Below are positions 1 through 8,238 of a DNA stretch of 64,000 nucleotides, one piece after another (the first letter of the stretch is position 1; the number at the start of each line of letters is the position of its first letter). This DNA is from Microvirga mediterraneensis. Its GTDB lineage: Bacteria; Pseudomonadota; Alphaproteobacteria; Rhizobiales; Beijerinckiaceae. A program made the position numbers and the translations under genes. The stretch covers positions 2,781,001 through 2,845,000 of the forward strand of contig NZ_JACDXJ010000001.1 of NCBI RefSeq assembly GCF_013520865.1. The letters are read 5' to 3'. Under the pieces are notes generated by a model that was given only the letters and a program-made list of their open reading frames with translations, was not told the origin of the DNA and searched no databases.

Positions 1-600
1 CTGAAGACGATTCCGAAGGAGGGCAGGGACCCCGAAACCCGCGTCCACAAGGCGCTGGCGGTCCTGTCAGGCGCCATGGGCGGGGCGCTCGGCGTCTCGG
101 CGGTTCTGGTGGAACTGCCGGTCTCGACCGCGATCATGCTGCGGTCGATCGCCCGCATCGCCCAGAGCGAGGGCGAGGACCTCCAGGATTCGGAGACGGC
201 GCTGGCCTGCCTGCAGGTCTTTGCCCTGGGCGGGCACTCCGGTTCGGACAACCTGCACGAGGCCGGCTACTTCGCCGTGCGGGCTGCGATGGCGAAGTCC
301 GTCACCCGCGCCCTGCAGCAGATGGCCGGGCGCGGCGTCGTCGACGAGAGCGCCTCGGCCCTCGTGCGCCTGCTGGCCCAGATCGGAGCCCGCTTCGGAG
401 TGGTCGTGTCGCAGAAGGTCGCCGCCCAGGCGGTGCCGGTGCTCGGTGCGATCGGCGGCGCGGCCGTCAACGCTGCCTTCGTCGATCACTTCCAGACGCT
501 GGCCCGCGGGCACTTCACCGTGCGCCGGCTGGAGCGGATCTACGGTAAGGGGACGGTGCAGATGGCCTATGACCGGATCCGGGCCCAGGAACACCTGTGA
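1..600 (+). CDS. EcsC family protein (5' end missing)
   Basis: The reading frame is open from the first base, so the start lies outside the window; 199 residues are visible. The sequence resembles the EcsC family: a helical, Gly/Ala-rich protein with hydrophobic stretches (about residues 22-45 and 135-160 of the visible part) and the family-like pattern around 'LQVFALGG'. EcsC proteins are membrane-associated; in Bacillus EcsC accompanies the EcsAB ABC transporter, but the role of stand-alone alphaproteobacterial members is not known. Its stop overlaps the GTG start of the DNA glycosylase gene by 4 bases (GTGA), so the two are probably co-transcribed. The family call is from sequence feel, not a search. 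Confidence 0.7.
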   Translation: MKTIPKEGRDPETRVHKALAVLSGAMGGALGVSAVLVELPVSTAIMLRSIARIAQSEGEDLQDSETALACLQVFALGGHSGSDNLHEAGYFAVRAAMAKSVTRALQQMAGRGVVDESASALVRLLAQIGARFGVVVSQKVAAQAVPVLGAIGGAAVNAAFVDHFQTLARGHFTVRRLERIYGKGTVQMAYDRIRAQEHL

Positions 601-1169
601 GCACGCGCGTGCCGAAGGCCGAGATCCTGTCGTCCGCGTTCTTCGCCCGGGATGCTGTCACCACCGCTCGGGATCTTGTCGGCGCCACTCTGCTCGTCGA
701 TGGAATCGGCGGTGTGATCGTCGAAACTGAGGCCTACACGGGCGACGATCCGGCCTCGCACAGCTTCTGCGGCCCGACTGCCCGGAATGCAGCCATGTTC
801 GGTCCGGCCGGGCATGCCTACGTGTACCTGTCCTACGGGATCCACTGGTGCCTGAACGTCGTCTGCCTGCCGGGGAGCGCTGTGCTGATCCGATCCCTGG
901 AGCCCATCATCGGGCACGCGGCGATGATGGCGCGGCGTGGACTCGACGATCCTCGCCTTCTCTGCTCGGGTCCCGGCCGGCTCTGTCAGGCGTTAGGCGT
1001 GACGAGCACCCATAACGGGCTGCCATTGGACCAGGCGCCCTTCCAGGTTTTCCGCCGGGAGGAGCCAGTCGAGGTAACTGCAGGGCCGAGAATTGGGATC
1101 ACGCGCGCCACCGATAGGCTCTGGCGCTTTGCGCGCGCGGGATCGCGCTTCGTCAGTCGGAAGATCTGA
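597..1169 (+). CDS. 3-methyladenine DNA glycosylase (AAG/MPG family)
   Basis: 190 residues, the normal length for bacterial AAG-type glycosylases, which flip out and excise alkylated purines and hypoxanthine in base excision repair. Visible family features are the catalytic region '[15 protein letters not shown]' near residues 42-56, then '[20 protein letters not shown]' near 63-82 and the 'LIRSLEPI' strand after it. The acidic residue in 'VETEAY' corresponds to the general base of the family. The GTG start overlaps the upstream stop by 4 bases, a typical translationally coupled junction. It converges on the small membrane-protein gene downstream. The family assignment is confident; the substrate range cannot be read from sequence. 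Confidence 0.92.
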   Translation: MSTRVPKAEILSSAFFARDAVTTARDLVGATLLVDGIGGVIVETEAYTGDDPASHSFCGPTARNAAMFGPAGHAYVYLSYGIHWCLNVVCLPGSAVLIRSLEPIIGHAAMMARRGLDDPRLLCSGPGRLCQALGVTSTHNGLPLDQAPFQVFRREEPVEVTAGPRIGITRATDRLWRFARAGSRFVSRKI

Positions 1170-1191
1170 GCGGGATTCCGGGCCGGCCCGG

Positions 1192-1629
1192 TCACCATCG
1201 GGGCCGTGGCTCGTCACGGCGTGGATCGTCGGTGAAGCCGGGCTGGGGGCCATAGGGCTCGCCGCGCCGGGTTTGTTCCGGCTCCTCCGGCCAACGCGGC
1301 TCCCGCCCCGGCTCGGATTCGGAGAGGCCATTCAGGAGGGCGAGGCTGCCCCGGAGCACGGAGCGGACCGCGTCCACCGCCATGTCGGCGATGTCGCGCA
1401 GGCGCAGGTCGCCGATGTCCGCGGCAGGGCGATGCTGGGCCTCTCCATATGGCGCATAGGGGTCGGCGGTGGAGCGCTCCGGCATCAGGCCGGAGACCAC
1501 GCCGGCTCCGCCGAGGAGCACGACCAGGACCAGGGGAACCACGAGGCGGAACGCCAGGCCGACGATCCTCGACACGATAACGTAGCCGATGATCAGGATG
1601 ATTGCAGTCGTGACGATGCCGGTGCTCAA
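1192..1629 (-). CDS. small membrane protein of unknown function
   Basis: 145 residues beginning at a TTG codon with an ACGAGG Shine-Dalgarno-like sequence just upstream. Two close hydrophobic segments (about residues 5-22 and 27-48) form an N-terminal membrane hairpin. The rest is polar and Pro/Arg/Glu-rich, ending in a disordered-looking tail. No enzyme motif is visible. It converges on the DNA glycosylase gene and is the last core gene before the accessory island. I do not recognise a named family. It is supported as real by its composition and by the coherent membrane segments in this frame. Confidence 0.55.
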   Translation of the reverse strand: MSTGIVTTAIILIIGYVIVSRIVGLAFRLVVPLVLVVLLGGAGVVSGLMPERSTADPYAPYGEAQHRPAADIGDLRLRDIADMAVDAVRSVLRGSLALLNGLSESEPGREPRWPEEPEQTRRGEPYGPQPGFTDDPRRDEPRPRW

Positions 1630-1840
1630 GGACCTCGTACCCCCATGATGGTCGATGCGGAGCGGGGTCCTTCCGAAACATCGACGGCTTTTTTGTGAGT
1701 CCGATGAACCGCGGGCGGTAGCCCCGGCCGCGCCGCGTTCCGTGAGCCGGGTCTAGACGAACCGCGCCGCTTGGCGGAATGTCGCCGCCGCGCAGGGGCA
1801 CCCACGCCCGTCCAGCGCCGAAGCCAGGAAGACAACCTCC

Positions 1841-2296
1841 TTAGCCACCGAGTTTCGCCCAGCGCTTGAAGCGATCCCAAAGGCTCCTTCGGTCAGACAG
1901 TGGTGTCGCCGGAGGCGACTGTGCTGGAGGCTGAGCCTCGACAGGTTCAGATACGCCATAGTGGCGAGCCTTGGCAGCCTTGTCGCGCCGTCGCTCGGCA
2001 GCGATCTGCTCGTCCGTCCACGGACGGGCCTCGATCACCTTGCCACGCTTGATCACGTAGTGTGAGCGGCAGGGAAGCGTCCAACTGCCGATGGATGGAC
2101 TGAGGGAGACCGTTTCGCCATCGAAGGTCATGTTCCAGTCCGTTGGGGTGAGGGGCGTTACAACCTCTTCCCCACACCCGCAGCAGCAGCTGTGGGCGGC
2201 GGTGCCATATTCCATCGAGAGGTAGAGCACTCCCGGCTCCAGGTGCTCCGGGAGGTGCTGCACGAATCGGTGTTCCAGGTGCGAGTACCGCATCAT
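1841..2296 (-). CDS. DUF6527-type protein with Cys/His cluster, partner of the ubiquitin-like system
   Basis: 151 residues. The core (about residues 20-90) carries a dense putative metal site: H35, C37, C38, C39 and C41 in 'HSCCCGCGEE', followed by C76 and H79 in 'PCRSHY'. This matches what I remember of DUF6527, a family repeatedly found beside bacterial multi-ubiquitin and ThiF/E1-like genes; its biochemical role is unknown to me. The C-terminal 60 residues are charged and proline-rich with a basic amphipathic end. The start ATGATG overlaps the stop of the E1-like gene, implying translational coupling. Inference: a zinc protein acting in the same pathway, perhaps as a ligase-like or hydrolase-like partner. 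It is the last gene of the island operon. Confidence 0.8.
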   Translation of the reverse strand: MMRYSHLEHRFVQHLPEHLEPGVLYLSMEYGTAAHSCCCGCGEEVVTPLTPTDWNMTFDGETVSLSPSIGSWTLPCRSHYVIKRGKVIEARPWTDEQIAAERRRDKAAKARHYGVSEPVEAQPPAQSPPATPLSDRRSLWDRFKRWAKLGG

Positions 2297-3471
2297 TCCT
2301 GGTCTCCGTTTTCCAGCTGGTTGCCATCGGTAGTGTAGGTGCTGTGGTGCTCCCGTTCGAGATCACGGTAGAAGCCTTGGATCTTCTTCCACTTCACGAC
2401 CGCGAGTGCGGCGTTGAGCGCGTTCAGGTCTGCCACCTGGATGTTTGAGGAGTAGAGGTCGTCGCCACCACCGCCAGCGAAGGAGATGCGGCCCCTGCGA
2501 ACGTGGTCACGCTTTTGGGGCGTACTCGCGGTGACCCGCAAGATGCCACCCAGGGAACCCTCGACAAGCTCCAGCCCCATGCCGACATCGACAAAGGCCA
2601 CACCAATCGCCTCCAGCTTCTCGACGATGAGACGCTTCGCTTCGCCCGCATCCATGCAGAGGAAGGCGAAGGTGATCCCATCGAGAAGATGCAGGTTGCT
2701 TGCACCCAAGGGCTCGGCATGGGCTACGATCCCGCGGTGCATCTTGGAGTAGATCCCCTTCAGATAGTCGACCTTCCGAGGTGCTTCGCGAAGCTCGTCG
2801 ATGGATGGAGCGCCTGGAGCACGGAAGGCGTTGTGCTGAAGGAACTCGTCGCCGTCGAAGGTCCGGATCTCCCGAACCGGGGTCTTGGCGACCAGGTCAA
2901 GGACGTACGCCCCTGTGCCGCCGAGACCGATAATCGCAACCCGCTCCGATGCAAGCCGCTCGGTCAGGGATCCGATACCGGCGCGGTCCGACGCGGTCTC
3001 GGTGTAGTTGAAGACACTATCCTCCTCGACTTCCGGCGCGCGAAAGACACGGGGCGTGGCGTCGGGTTTCAGGATCGCGGCAGGGCCGGACAGGATGCCG
3101 ACGTAGCTCGTCATCTTGTGGTAGTAATCTGTATAGCCGGTATCCGGCTTGCTGGAGAATGATTGCCGGGCTGTCAGACCGTGACCAAGATTGATCGTGG
3201 TATCGGTCTGGTGGGCAATTCCGGTGATTGGCGTGCCGTCGGCGCGGCAGGGATAGTCGCCATCGAAGTGGACGACGTGGGTGTCAGGCGTGCGGGTCTC
3301 ATCTCCAGCCATGGTCAGGCTGGAGATGAGCGTCCCGGTGCGCACCTGCTTCTGCCGGTCGACATATGGCACTTCGCGCATGACGAGGAAGCCGCCCTGG
3401 ATCTGGACGAAGTAGCCCTCGTCACGGAGGCGCCTGAGGTCGGCGCTACGACTGAACGGTGCGTGTGACAT
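2293..3471 (-). CDS. E1-like ThiF family adenylyltransferase with N-terminal DUF6791-like domain
   Basis: 392 residues from the ATG at 3471, chosen over an upstream in-frame codon at 3510 because AAGGGGA lies at Shine-Dalgarno distance. Residues 1-160 form an N-terminal domain with 'DYPCRADG' (C75) and a Tyr-rich 'TGYTDYYHKM' segment, as in the DUF6791 domain often fused to ThiF proteins. Residues 170-370 are the ThiF/E1 Rossmann domain: nucleotide loop GLGGTG at 182-187 and the adenylation signature with D205, D208, N214 and R217. Such enzymes adenylate the C-terminus of a ubiquitin-like protein. Only two cysteines exist (C75 and C272), and neither is obviously the thioester cysteine of canonical E1s. 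The start overlaps the ubiquitin-like gene by 26 bases. Confidence 0.85.
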   Translation of the reverse strand: MSHAPFSRSADLRRLRDEGYFVQIQGGFLVMREVPYVDRQKQVRTGTLISSLTMAGDETRTPDTHVVHFDGDYPCRADGTPITGIAHQTDTTINLGHGLTARQSFSSKPDTGYTDYYHKMTSYVGILSGPAAILKPDATPRVFRAPEVEEDSVFNYTETASDRAGIGSLTERLASERVAIIGLGGTGAYVLDLVAKTPVREIRTFDGDEFLQHNAFRAPGAPSIDELREAPRKVDYLKGIYSKMHRGIVAHAEPLGASNLHLLDGITFAFLCMDAGEAKRLIVEKLEAIGVAFVDVGMGLELVEGSLGGILRVTASTPQKRDHVRRGRISFAGGGGDDLYSSNIQVADLNALNAALAVVKWKKIQGFYRDLEREHHSTYTTDGNQLENGDQE

Positions 3472-4177
3472 TGAAGATGGTCCCCTTCTTCTTGACTTCG
3501 ACGACACCACCGGCGGCGAGCTCGCCAGCAGGAGGCTTCGACGCTGCGTGGCGGTAGGTCATCGAGAACTCGACGTTCGGTGCGTGCTGACCCGGGAAGG
3601 CGAGCTGAACGATCTGTTCGAAGGTGACACGCTGGTCGTCCACCGTACGCGGGCGGGAGTTGACGATGATTTCGAAGGTGGGCGGCCCCTTCGGCGCCGT
3701 GATAAACCGCTCGATGCCCGGCGCGTTGAGATCGATCAGTTCGCCGGGCTGGATCAGGCGGTCCTCGCCGCCCCTCACTTCCAGGAAGACGCCTTCGTCT
3801 TCGGCAGGACCGGCGAGCTTGTAGAGCACCGCGCCGCTGATGACGGGCTTGCCCCACTCAAGCTGGGCATCGTTGATGGTCAGCTTGAAGTCGCGGTCCG
3901 TCTGGAAAGCGATGAAGCGTCCGGTGCCGCGTCCGCGAAGGTCGAAGGGCTCGTCGAGGCGGACGTCCTCGAAGTCGCCCGAGGGCAGAATGGCGAAGAG
4001 GCTGTAGCCGTCGCGAACATCGAGACCGGCGCTTGCAAGGATCTGGCGACCGAGCGGCATCGGGTCGGTCATCTCGATGCCGCGGAAGTTGAGATCGCCC
4101 TGTGCGAGCAGGATGGTGTGGTCGCGGGCCGGGTGCAGCGCTCCGGCCCCGTGGTTGCTGGGATCGTTGGTATCCAT
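3446..4177 (-). CDS. multi-ubiquitin protein with three ubiquitin-like domains
   Basis: 243 residues from the ATG at 4177, preceded by GAGGA; an upstream TTG at 4192 is less likely. After an 18-residue polar tail come three beta-grasp-like repeats at about residues 19-92, 96-164 and 167-237. Each opens with a 'hydrophobic strand, turn, strand' segment (TILLAQGDLNFRG; FKLTINDAQLEWG; FEIIVNSRPRTV) and the last ends in 'GTIFNVTRT'. This is the multi-ubiquitin architecture known from bacterial operons with ThiF and E2-like genes. The C-terminus is TVQS, with no Gly-Gly, so conjugation would need processing or a non-canonical mechanism, or the protein may assemble rather than conjugate. It lies 82 bases downstream of the helicase gene and overlaps the E1 gene. 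Confidence 0.85.
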   Translation of the reverse strand: MDTNDPSNHGAGALHPARDHTILLAQGDLNFRGIEMTDPMPLGRQILASAGLDVRDGYSLFAILPSGDFEDVRLDEPFDLRGRGTGRFIAFQTDRDFKLTINDAQLEWGKPVISGAVLYKLAGPAEDEGVFLEVRGGEDRLIQPGELIDLNAPGIERFITAPKGPPTFEIIVNSRPRTVDDQRVTFEQIVQLAFPGQHAPNVEFSMTYRHAASKPPAGELAAGGVVEVKKKGTIFNVTRTVQS

Positions 4178-4259
4178 CGTCTTTATCCTCAAATTGGCCG
4201 GGCGGCGCCTGGCTCTGAGGGTTCAATCGGTGCGACGATGGGCGACCGGTAAAGCTTGC

Positions 4260-7200
4260 CTAAAATTTTTTTCGGAGAATGCCGGCAGGTACGGGGCCGC
4301 AGATGAAAAAGGCGGGGCATCCGGGGCACGTGCGGCCAGAAGGAACTGCCGGAAAGCGCCCTTGACGAATCTCTGCGAGGAATCCGGCCAGCTTGTTCCT
4401 CCGATGCTGGAGTTCCCGGTCTGACAGAACGATGGGTCTTGCGGCCTGGTCGGAAAGGTGAACGAGTTCGACGGTCGCATCGGGATGCTTATCCTTTACG
4501 GCAAGCACCAGAGCGGCCGCCCCCACGTCCTTGCTCTCAGCCGAACGCAGGTGACCGGTTTTGACGCGTCGCAGTGTAAGTCCTCCATCGGGGCCTACGA
4601 GGACGTCGTCGGGGCGAAAAACGATCCGCTCTTCTCCAAAGGCCAGTTCGAGGCTCGCCGGCGGTTCCGGCCTATGGCCCTCCCTGATTGATAGAAGATA
4701 TTGGACCATTGAAAGGGCGAGCGTTTTGTACTCAGCCAGATATCCGTTCTCGCCGAGCCCGTGCGTTCGAAGAGAGGCGTCTACCCTTTGATCCAGTTCG
4801 CTGCCATCAATCTCTTCGCAGTCGCCGATCAGCCTCTGGACCACGGAACGGACGGCCTCGTGCATCTGCATAAAGGCCGTGGTCGTTCTGCGCCCGCCGA
4901 CCTGCAGAACATGCGTATAGAAGAACCGCCGCGGGCAGGTTTCGTAGAGAGCGATCTGGGATGCGCTGAAACGCAGTCCACCTTCGACGTGAAGCTCGAC
5001 GTCGCCAGCCTCCGGAGGGGATGGGATGTTCCTGACCGGGGTTACAGTCCGACGCTCCAGAAAACTCCCCAACGCATCCAAGAAGGGGGATACTGCGCGC
5101 CTCTGGCCGTTGGCCTTCTGTGTTGGCGCATAGAGGAGCAGTCGATCGCGGGCCCGCGAAAGGGCCACGTAGAAAAGGCACTCCTGCTCTTCGGCCTGCC
5201 CCGCGCGGTAGATCTCCAAGGCCGTACCTTCTCCCCCCTCCACCATGCCGTCCGGTGCCGGGCACGGCGGCGCGGAAGGCGTTCGGGGCAGGGTGTCGGA
5301 GTTCAGGCCGGGCACATGGACGATTGGAAACTCGAGACCCTTCGCGCCATGGATGGTCATGAGTCGCACGGCGTCGATGGCTTGGGCGGCAGCAGGAAGC
5401 TGGCGAAGGTCCCGGTCGTCTCCAAGACGAACGAGCCGCCGTACTCGGTCGAGAAGGCGGCTGATGGGTAGGCCCTCACCGGATGGCTGGGTCCGAAGGA
5501 AATTCATGAACTGCCAGATCGCGATGCCCCGGGTCCGGTCCAGGATTTCGCCCGAAGATGCGATCCTTGCTGCGATCCGCGTCCGGTCGAGCAGAACGGT
5601 CGCCAGTACTGACCAGGGCGACTTGCTCCGATCGAAACCGTGCAGGACGCGCGCAACCTCTCGGAGGGCAGCTCGTCCTTCCTCCGAAAGGCCGGTCAGG
5701 GCATCCAAGTCGCTTAGCCAATCGCCGGCTTCGCACTCATCGGTTCGAAGATGACCGAGCACGGTCGCAACATCGGCCACAGGCATGGAGAACTCGGGCA
5801 GACACGCGATCCTGGCTAGCCCCATGGCCCGACCGTCCGCCAATATCGATAGGAGAGAAAGCAGGTCCTTGATTTCCGGCCGCTCGAACAGACTGCCGAG
5901 GAACAACACTGGCACGCCTAGGCGCTCCAGATCCTGGCCGAGCGTCGAGAGCTTTTCGTTCCCTGTGCAGAGTACCGCCTGATCGCGATAGGCATAGCCC
6001 TGGCGGCGCATCTCCTCGATGGCCTCGGCGAGCGCTACGGTCTGCTGGTCGGCGCGGTCCACGGTTCGAAGTTCCGGTTTCGCTCCTTGATCCCGGTCCG
6101 CCTCCAGCCCGCTGCCTTCACCACCCGCACGCATTCGGCCGGCGAAAGTGGAGAAGGCACTCACGATCTCTCCAACCGACCGATAGTTCCGTTTCAGGCG
6201 CCCGCGTGCACCTCCGGGGAAGTCATCCTTCCCGAACCGGGCCATGTTGAAGGACGAGGCTCCCCTGAACCGATAGATGGACTGCTTCGCATCGCCGACG
6301 GCCCAGAGATTGTTCCCGCTGCGGGACAGAGCGTCGAGGAGGCGGACGCTGCCCCTGTTCACGTCTTGGTATTCGTCCACGAGGACGTGATCGTATCGCC
6401 CCTGCAGGGTTGCGCGGATGGTGTCGTTGTTTTCCAGAAGCCGTACCGGCAGGGAAACCAGATCCCCGAAGTCGATGCACTCGGCCCTTCGCTTCAGATC
6501 CTCGTAAACTGCATAAACCTGCGCGACCTCCTGCGCCCGTTCAGCTGCCTCCAGGTCTTCCGCCGTAGAGGCACGGCGGGCCATTGCCTCAGCCAGTTCC
6601 GCATATCGCTTAGGATCGACAACTTCGTCCTTGGCCCGCGAGATGGCTGCGAGCATATCGGCGATGATCTGGGTTGGGTCATATAGGTTGCGGTAGTGGA
6701 CAAGACGAAGCCGCGGAAACTCACGCTCAAGGAGTTCCGCCGCCTCCATGCGGTCCATGAGCCGCGGATCGCTGGGTAGGCCCAGTTCCGTGTGGAAACG
6801 GCGGATGAGGTCGAGTCCGAAGGCGTGGAATGTTCCAATCCACATCGCCGCGGCGGATTCCTTGTTCTTGTCCGCAATCCGCTCGGCCATCTCACCAGCG
6901 GCCTTGTTGGAGAAGGTCAGAAGCAGGATCCGCCGCGGATCGACACCTTCCTCCAGCAATCCTTCGACCCGAGACGTCAGGGTCTGCGTCTTGCCTGTAC
7001 CTGGGCCGGCTTCGAGCAGATAGGCCGGGCCTCGATGTCGAGCGGCGGCGGCTTGGAGCGGGTTGAGAGGTCTCTCAACCCGCTCCCGCTCCGGCTCTGG
7101 CATAGCCGGAGGCAAGAGAAGAGCGTCAAACAGCTGCTGCGCTACTACATCGTATGGAGCGCCCAGACGTTCCGCGATCTGCAAGGCTGTCAGGCCGTCC

Positions 7201-7655
7201 TCAAGGTGTAGCTTACGGACAACGGATCGGGGGATCAGGAACTCACGGGCGAACAGGTCCATCTGGACCTCGCGCCGCTGACGGCGCCCATAGTCCACGA
7301 CGCGATCCTCACCGACCGGCGAAACTTCCGCCGGCCGCGCCGGATCGATTGCGCGGACCGGTTCCTCACCCGGATCGTCCCCTAGTTCTACGTGGCCGAT
7401 CTCGTGGGCGACGAGGAAGGCCTGGTCGAAGGCACTTCCAAGGTTCTCATGAAGGATAAGGCGGTCCTGAGGAACGAAGCTCGCCCGCCCTCCATCCAAC
7501 AGAGCCGCCCCTGGAGCCGTGGCCTCGACATCCAACCCTCGGCGCTCTGCCTCGGCTACAGCGAATGCATACGGTTGCCAGGGGTCACAACCTCTGGCAA
7601 CCGCCTGAAGGTAGAGGCTGGATGCGATCTGTCGGGCGAGCTCGACAGCATCCAT
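4260..7655 (-). CDS. ImmA/IrrE peptidase - UvrD helicase - PDDEXK-like fusion protein
   Basis: 1131 residues with three parts. Residues 1-190 are an ImmA/IrrE-like metallopeptidase domain with HEIGH at 84-88 and a likely third zinc ligand in 'FAREFLIP' near 135-142. Residues 195 to about 880 form a UvrD/Rep superfamily 1A helicase: Walker A AGPGTGKT at 216-223, Walker B VDEYQD, motif III 'GDAKQSIYRFRGA', then 'IHGAKGLEFP' and 'YVALSRARDRL'. The last ~200 residues look like the AddB/RecB-type PD-(D/E)xK domain with an Fe-S cluster: 'ETCPRRFF' and, near the end, CPGCPAFFIC (CxxCxxxxxC). The catalytic acid of the usual DYKTG motif is replaced (RRVKTG), so nuclease activity is doubtful. It begins one base after the HTH-like gene's stop. 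Confidence 0.88.
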   Translation of the reverse strand: MDAVELARQIASSLYLQAVARGCDPWQPYAFAVAEAERRGLDVEATAPGAALLDGGRASFVPQDRLILHENLGSAFDQAFLVAHEIGHVELGDDPGEEPVRAIDPARPAEVSPVGEDRVVDYGRRQRREVQMDLFAREFLIPRSVVRKLHLEDGLTALQIAERLGAPYDVVAQQLFDALLLPPAMPEPERERVERPLNPLQAAAARHRGPAYLLEAGPGTGKTQTLTSRVEGLLEEGVDPRRILLLTFSNKAAGEMAERIADKNKESAAAMWIGTFHAFGLDLIRRFHTELGLPSDPRLMDRMEAAELLEREFPRLRLVHYRNLYDPTQIIADMLAAISRAKDEVVDPKRYAELAEAMARRASTAEDLEAAERAQEVAQVYAVYEDLKRRAECIDFGDLVSLPVRLLENNDTIRATLQGRYDHVLVDEYQDVNRGSVRLLDALSRSGNNLWAVGDAKQSIYRFRGASSFNMARFGKDDFPGGARGRLKRNYRSVGEIVSAFSTFAGRMRAGGEGSGLEADRDQGAKPELRTVDRADQQTVALAEAIEEMRRQGYAYRDQAVLCTGNEKLSTLGQDLERLGVPVLFLGSLFERPEIKDLLSLLSILADGRAMGLARIACLPEFSMPVADVATVLGHLRTDECEAGDWLSDLDALTGLSEEGRAALREVARVLHGFDRSKSPWSVLATVLLDRTRIAARIASSGEILDRTRGIAIWQFMNFLRTQPSGEGLPISRLLDRVRRLVRLGDDRDLRQLPAAAQAIDAVRLMTIHGAKGLEFPIVHVPGLNSDTLPRTPSAPPCPAPDGMVEGGEGTALEIYRAGQAEEQECLFYVALSRARDRLLLYAPTQKANGQRRAVSPFLDALGSFLERRTVTPVRNIPSPPEAGDVELHVEGGLRFSASQIALYETCPRRFFYTHVLQVGGRRTTTAFMQMHEAVRSVVQRLIGDCEEIDGSELDQRVDASLRTHGLGENGYLAEYKTLALSMVQYLLSIREGHRPEPPASLELAFGEERIVFRPDDVLVGPDGGLTLRRVKTGHLRSAESKDVGAAALVLAVKDKHPDATVELVHLSDQAARPIVLSDRELQHRRNKLAGFLAEIRQGRFPAVPSGRTCPGCPAFFICGPVPAGILRKKF

Positions 7656-7656
7656 G

Positions 7657-8238
7657 TCAGTCGTCGTCCGACAGCAGGAGGTCCCGCTTCTCCGCTGGCA
7701 CTCCAGCCTCAGTCAGAAGCTGCTCAAAAGTCAGCGGTAGACCAGGATCGGGTTTGCCATCGGATTTATAGCTTCTTGCTAGATCCGGCACCATACGGGG
7801 CGCAAACGCTTCCATCATCCGGTCGGCCGCGACTCCGACTAGCGCCGCAAGCCGCGTGAGGAATCGTCGGGGCACGGAGGTGAGGATCACGCGACCCTCA
7901 CGGAACGCCGTGATGACCTGCCGGGGAACGTCCAGGCTCTTCGCGATCTCGCGGAGGTCGGTCACCGACAGCTTGGCGAAAGGGTCTGTGACGACCTTCC
8001 GGTCGTCACCTTGGTGCCGCTGCCAAGCCATGTCAATCAGGGCGACTTCATCGGACGAAAGAGGATCCTCATCCTCACAGAGATCGCGCGCCAGCTCTCT
8101 AGAAAGGTCTACAAGCTCGGGGCCAAACTGTGGGTATTCACGCAGATAGCGCTCTAATGTCTCGCGATCCGGCGATGGTTCGACCGCGAAGGCATCCAGT
8201 ACGTCCTCGCGGGCAGGGAACGAGCGTCCAGGCGTCAT
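7657..8238 (-). CDS. HTH-like protein, partner of the ImmA/IrrE-helicase fusion
   Basis: 193 residues with no signal peptide or membrane segment. Residues 90-136 ('LSVTDLREIAKSLDVPRQVI' onward) resemble the helix-turn-helix of XRE-type regulators, including a basic 'VPRRFLTRLAALVGV' stretch. The N-terminal 60 residues are acidic with 'LERYLREYPQF', similar in feel to anti-sigma or sigma-associated proteins. The start overlaps the sigma-like gene by 4 bases (ATGA), and the stop is one base before the helicase start, so the three are translationally coupled. ImmA/IrrE peptidases typically cleave an adjacent XRE-type repressor, so this protein is the natural candidate substrate. That is an inference. 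I do not recognise a named family. Confidence 0.65.
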   Translation of the reverse strand: MTPGRSFPAREDVLDAFAVEPSPDRETLERYLREYPQFGPELVDLSRELARDLCEDEDPLSSDEVALIDMAWQRHQGDDRKVVTDPFAKLSVTDLREIAKSLDVPRQVITAFREGRVILTSVPRRFLTRLAALVGVAADRMMEAFAPRMVPDLARSYKSDGKPDPGLPLTFEQLLTEAGVPAEKRDLLLSDDD

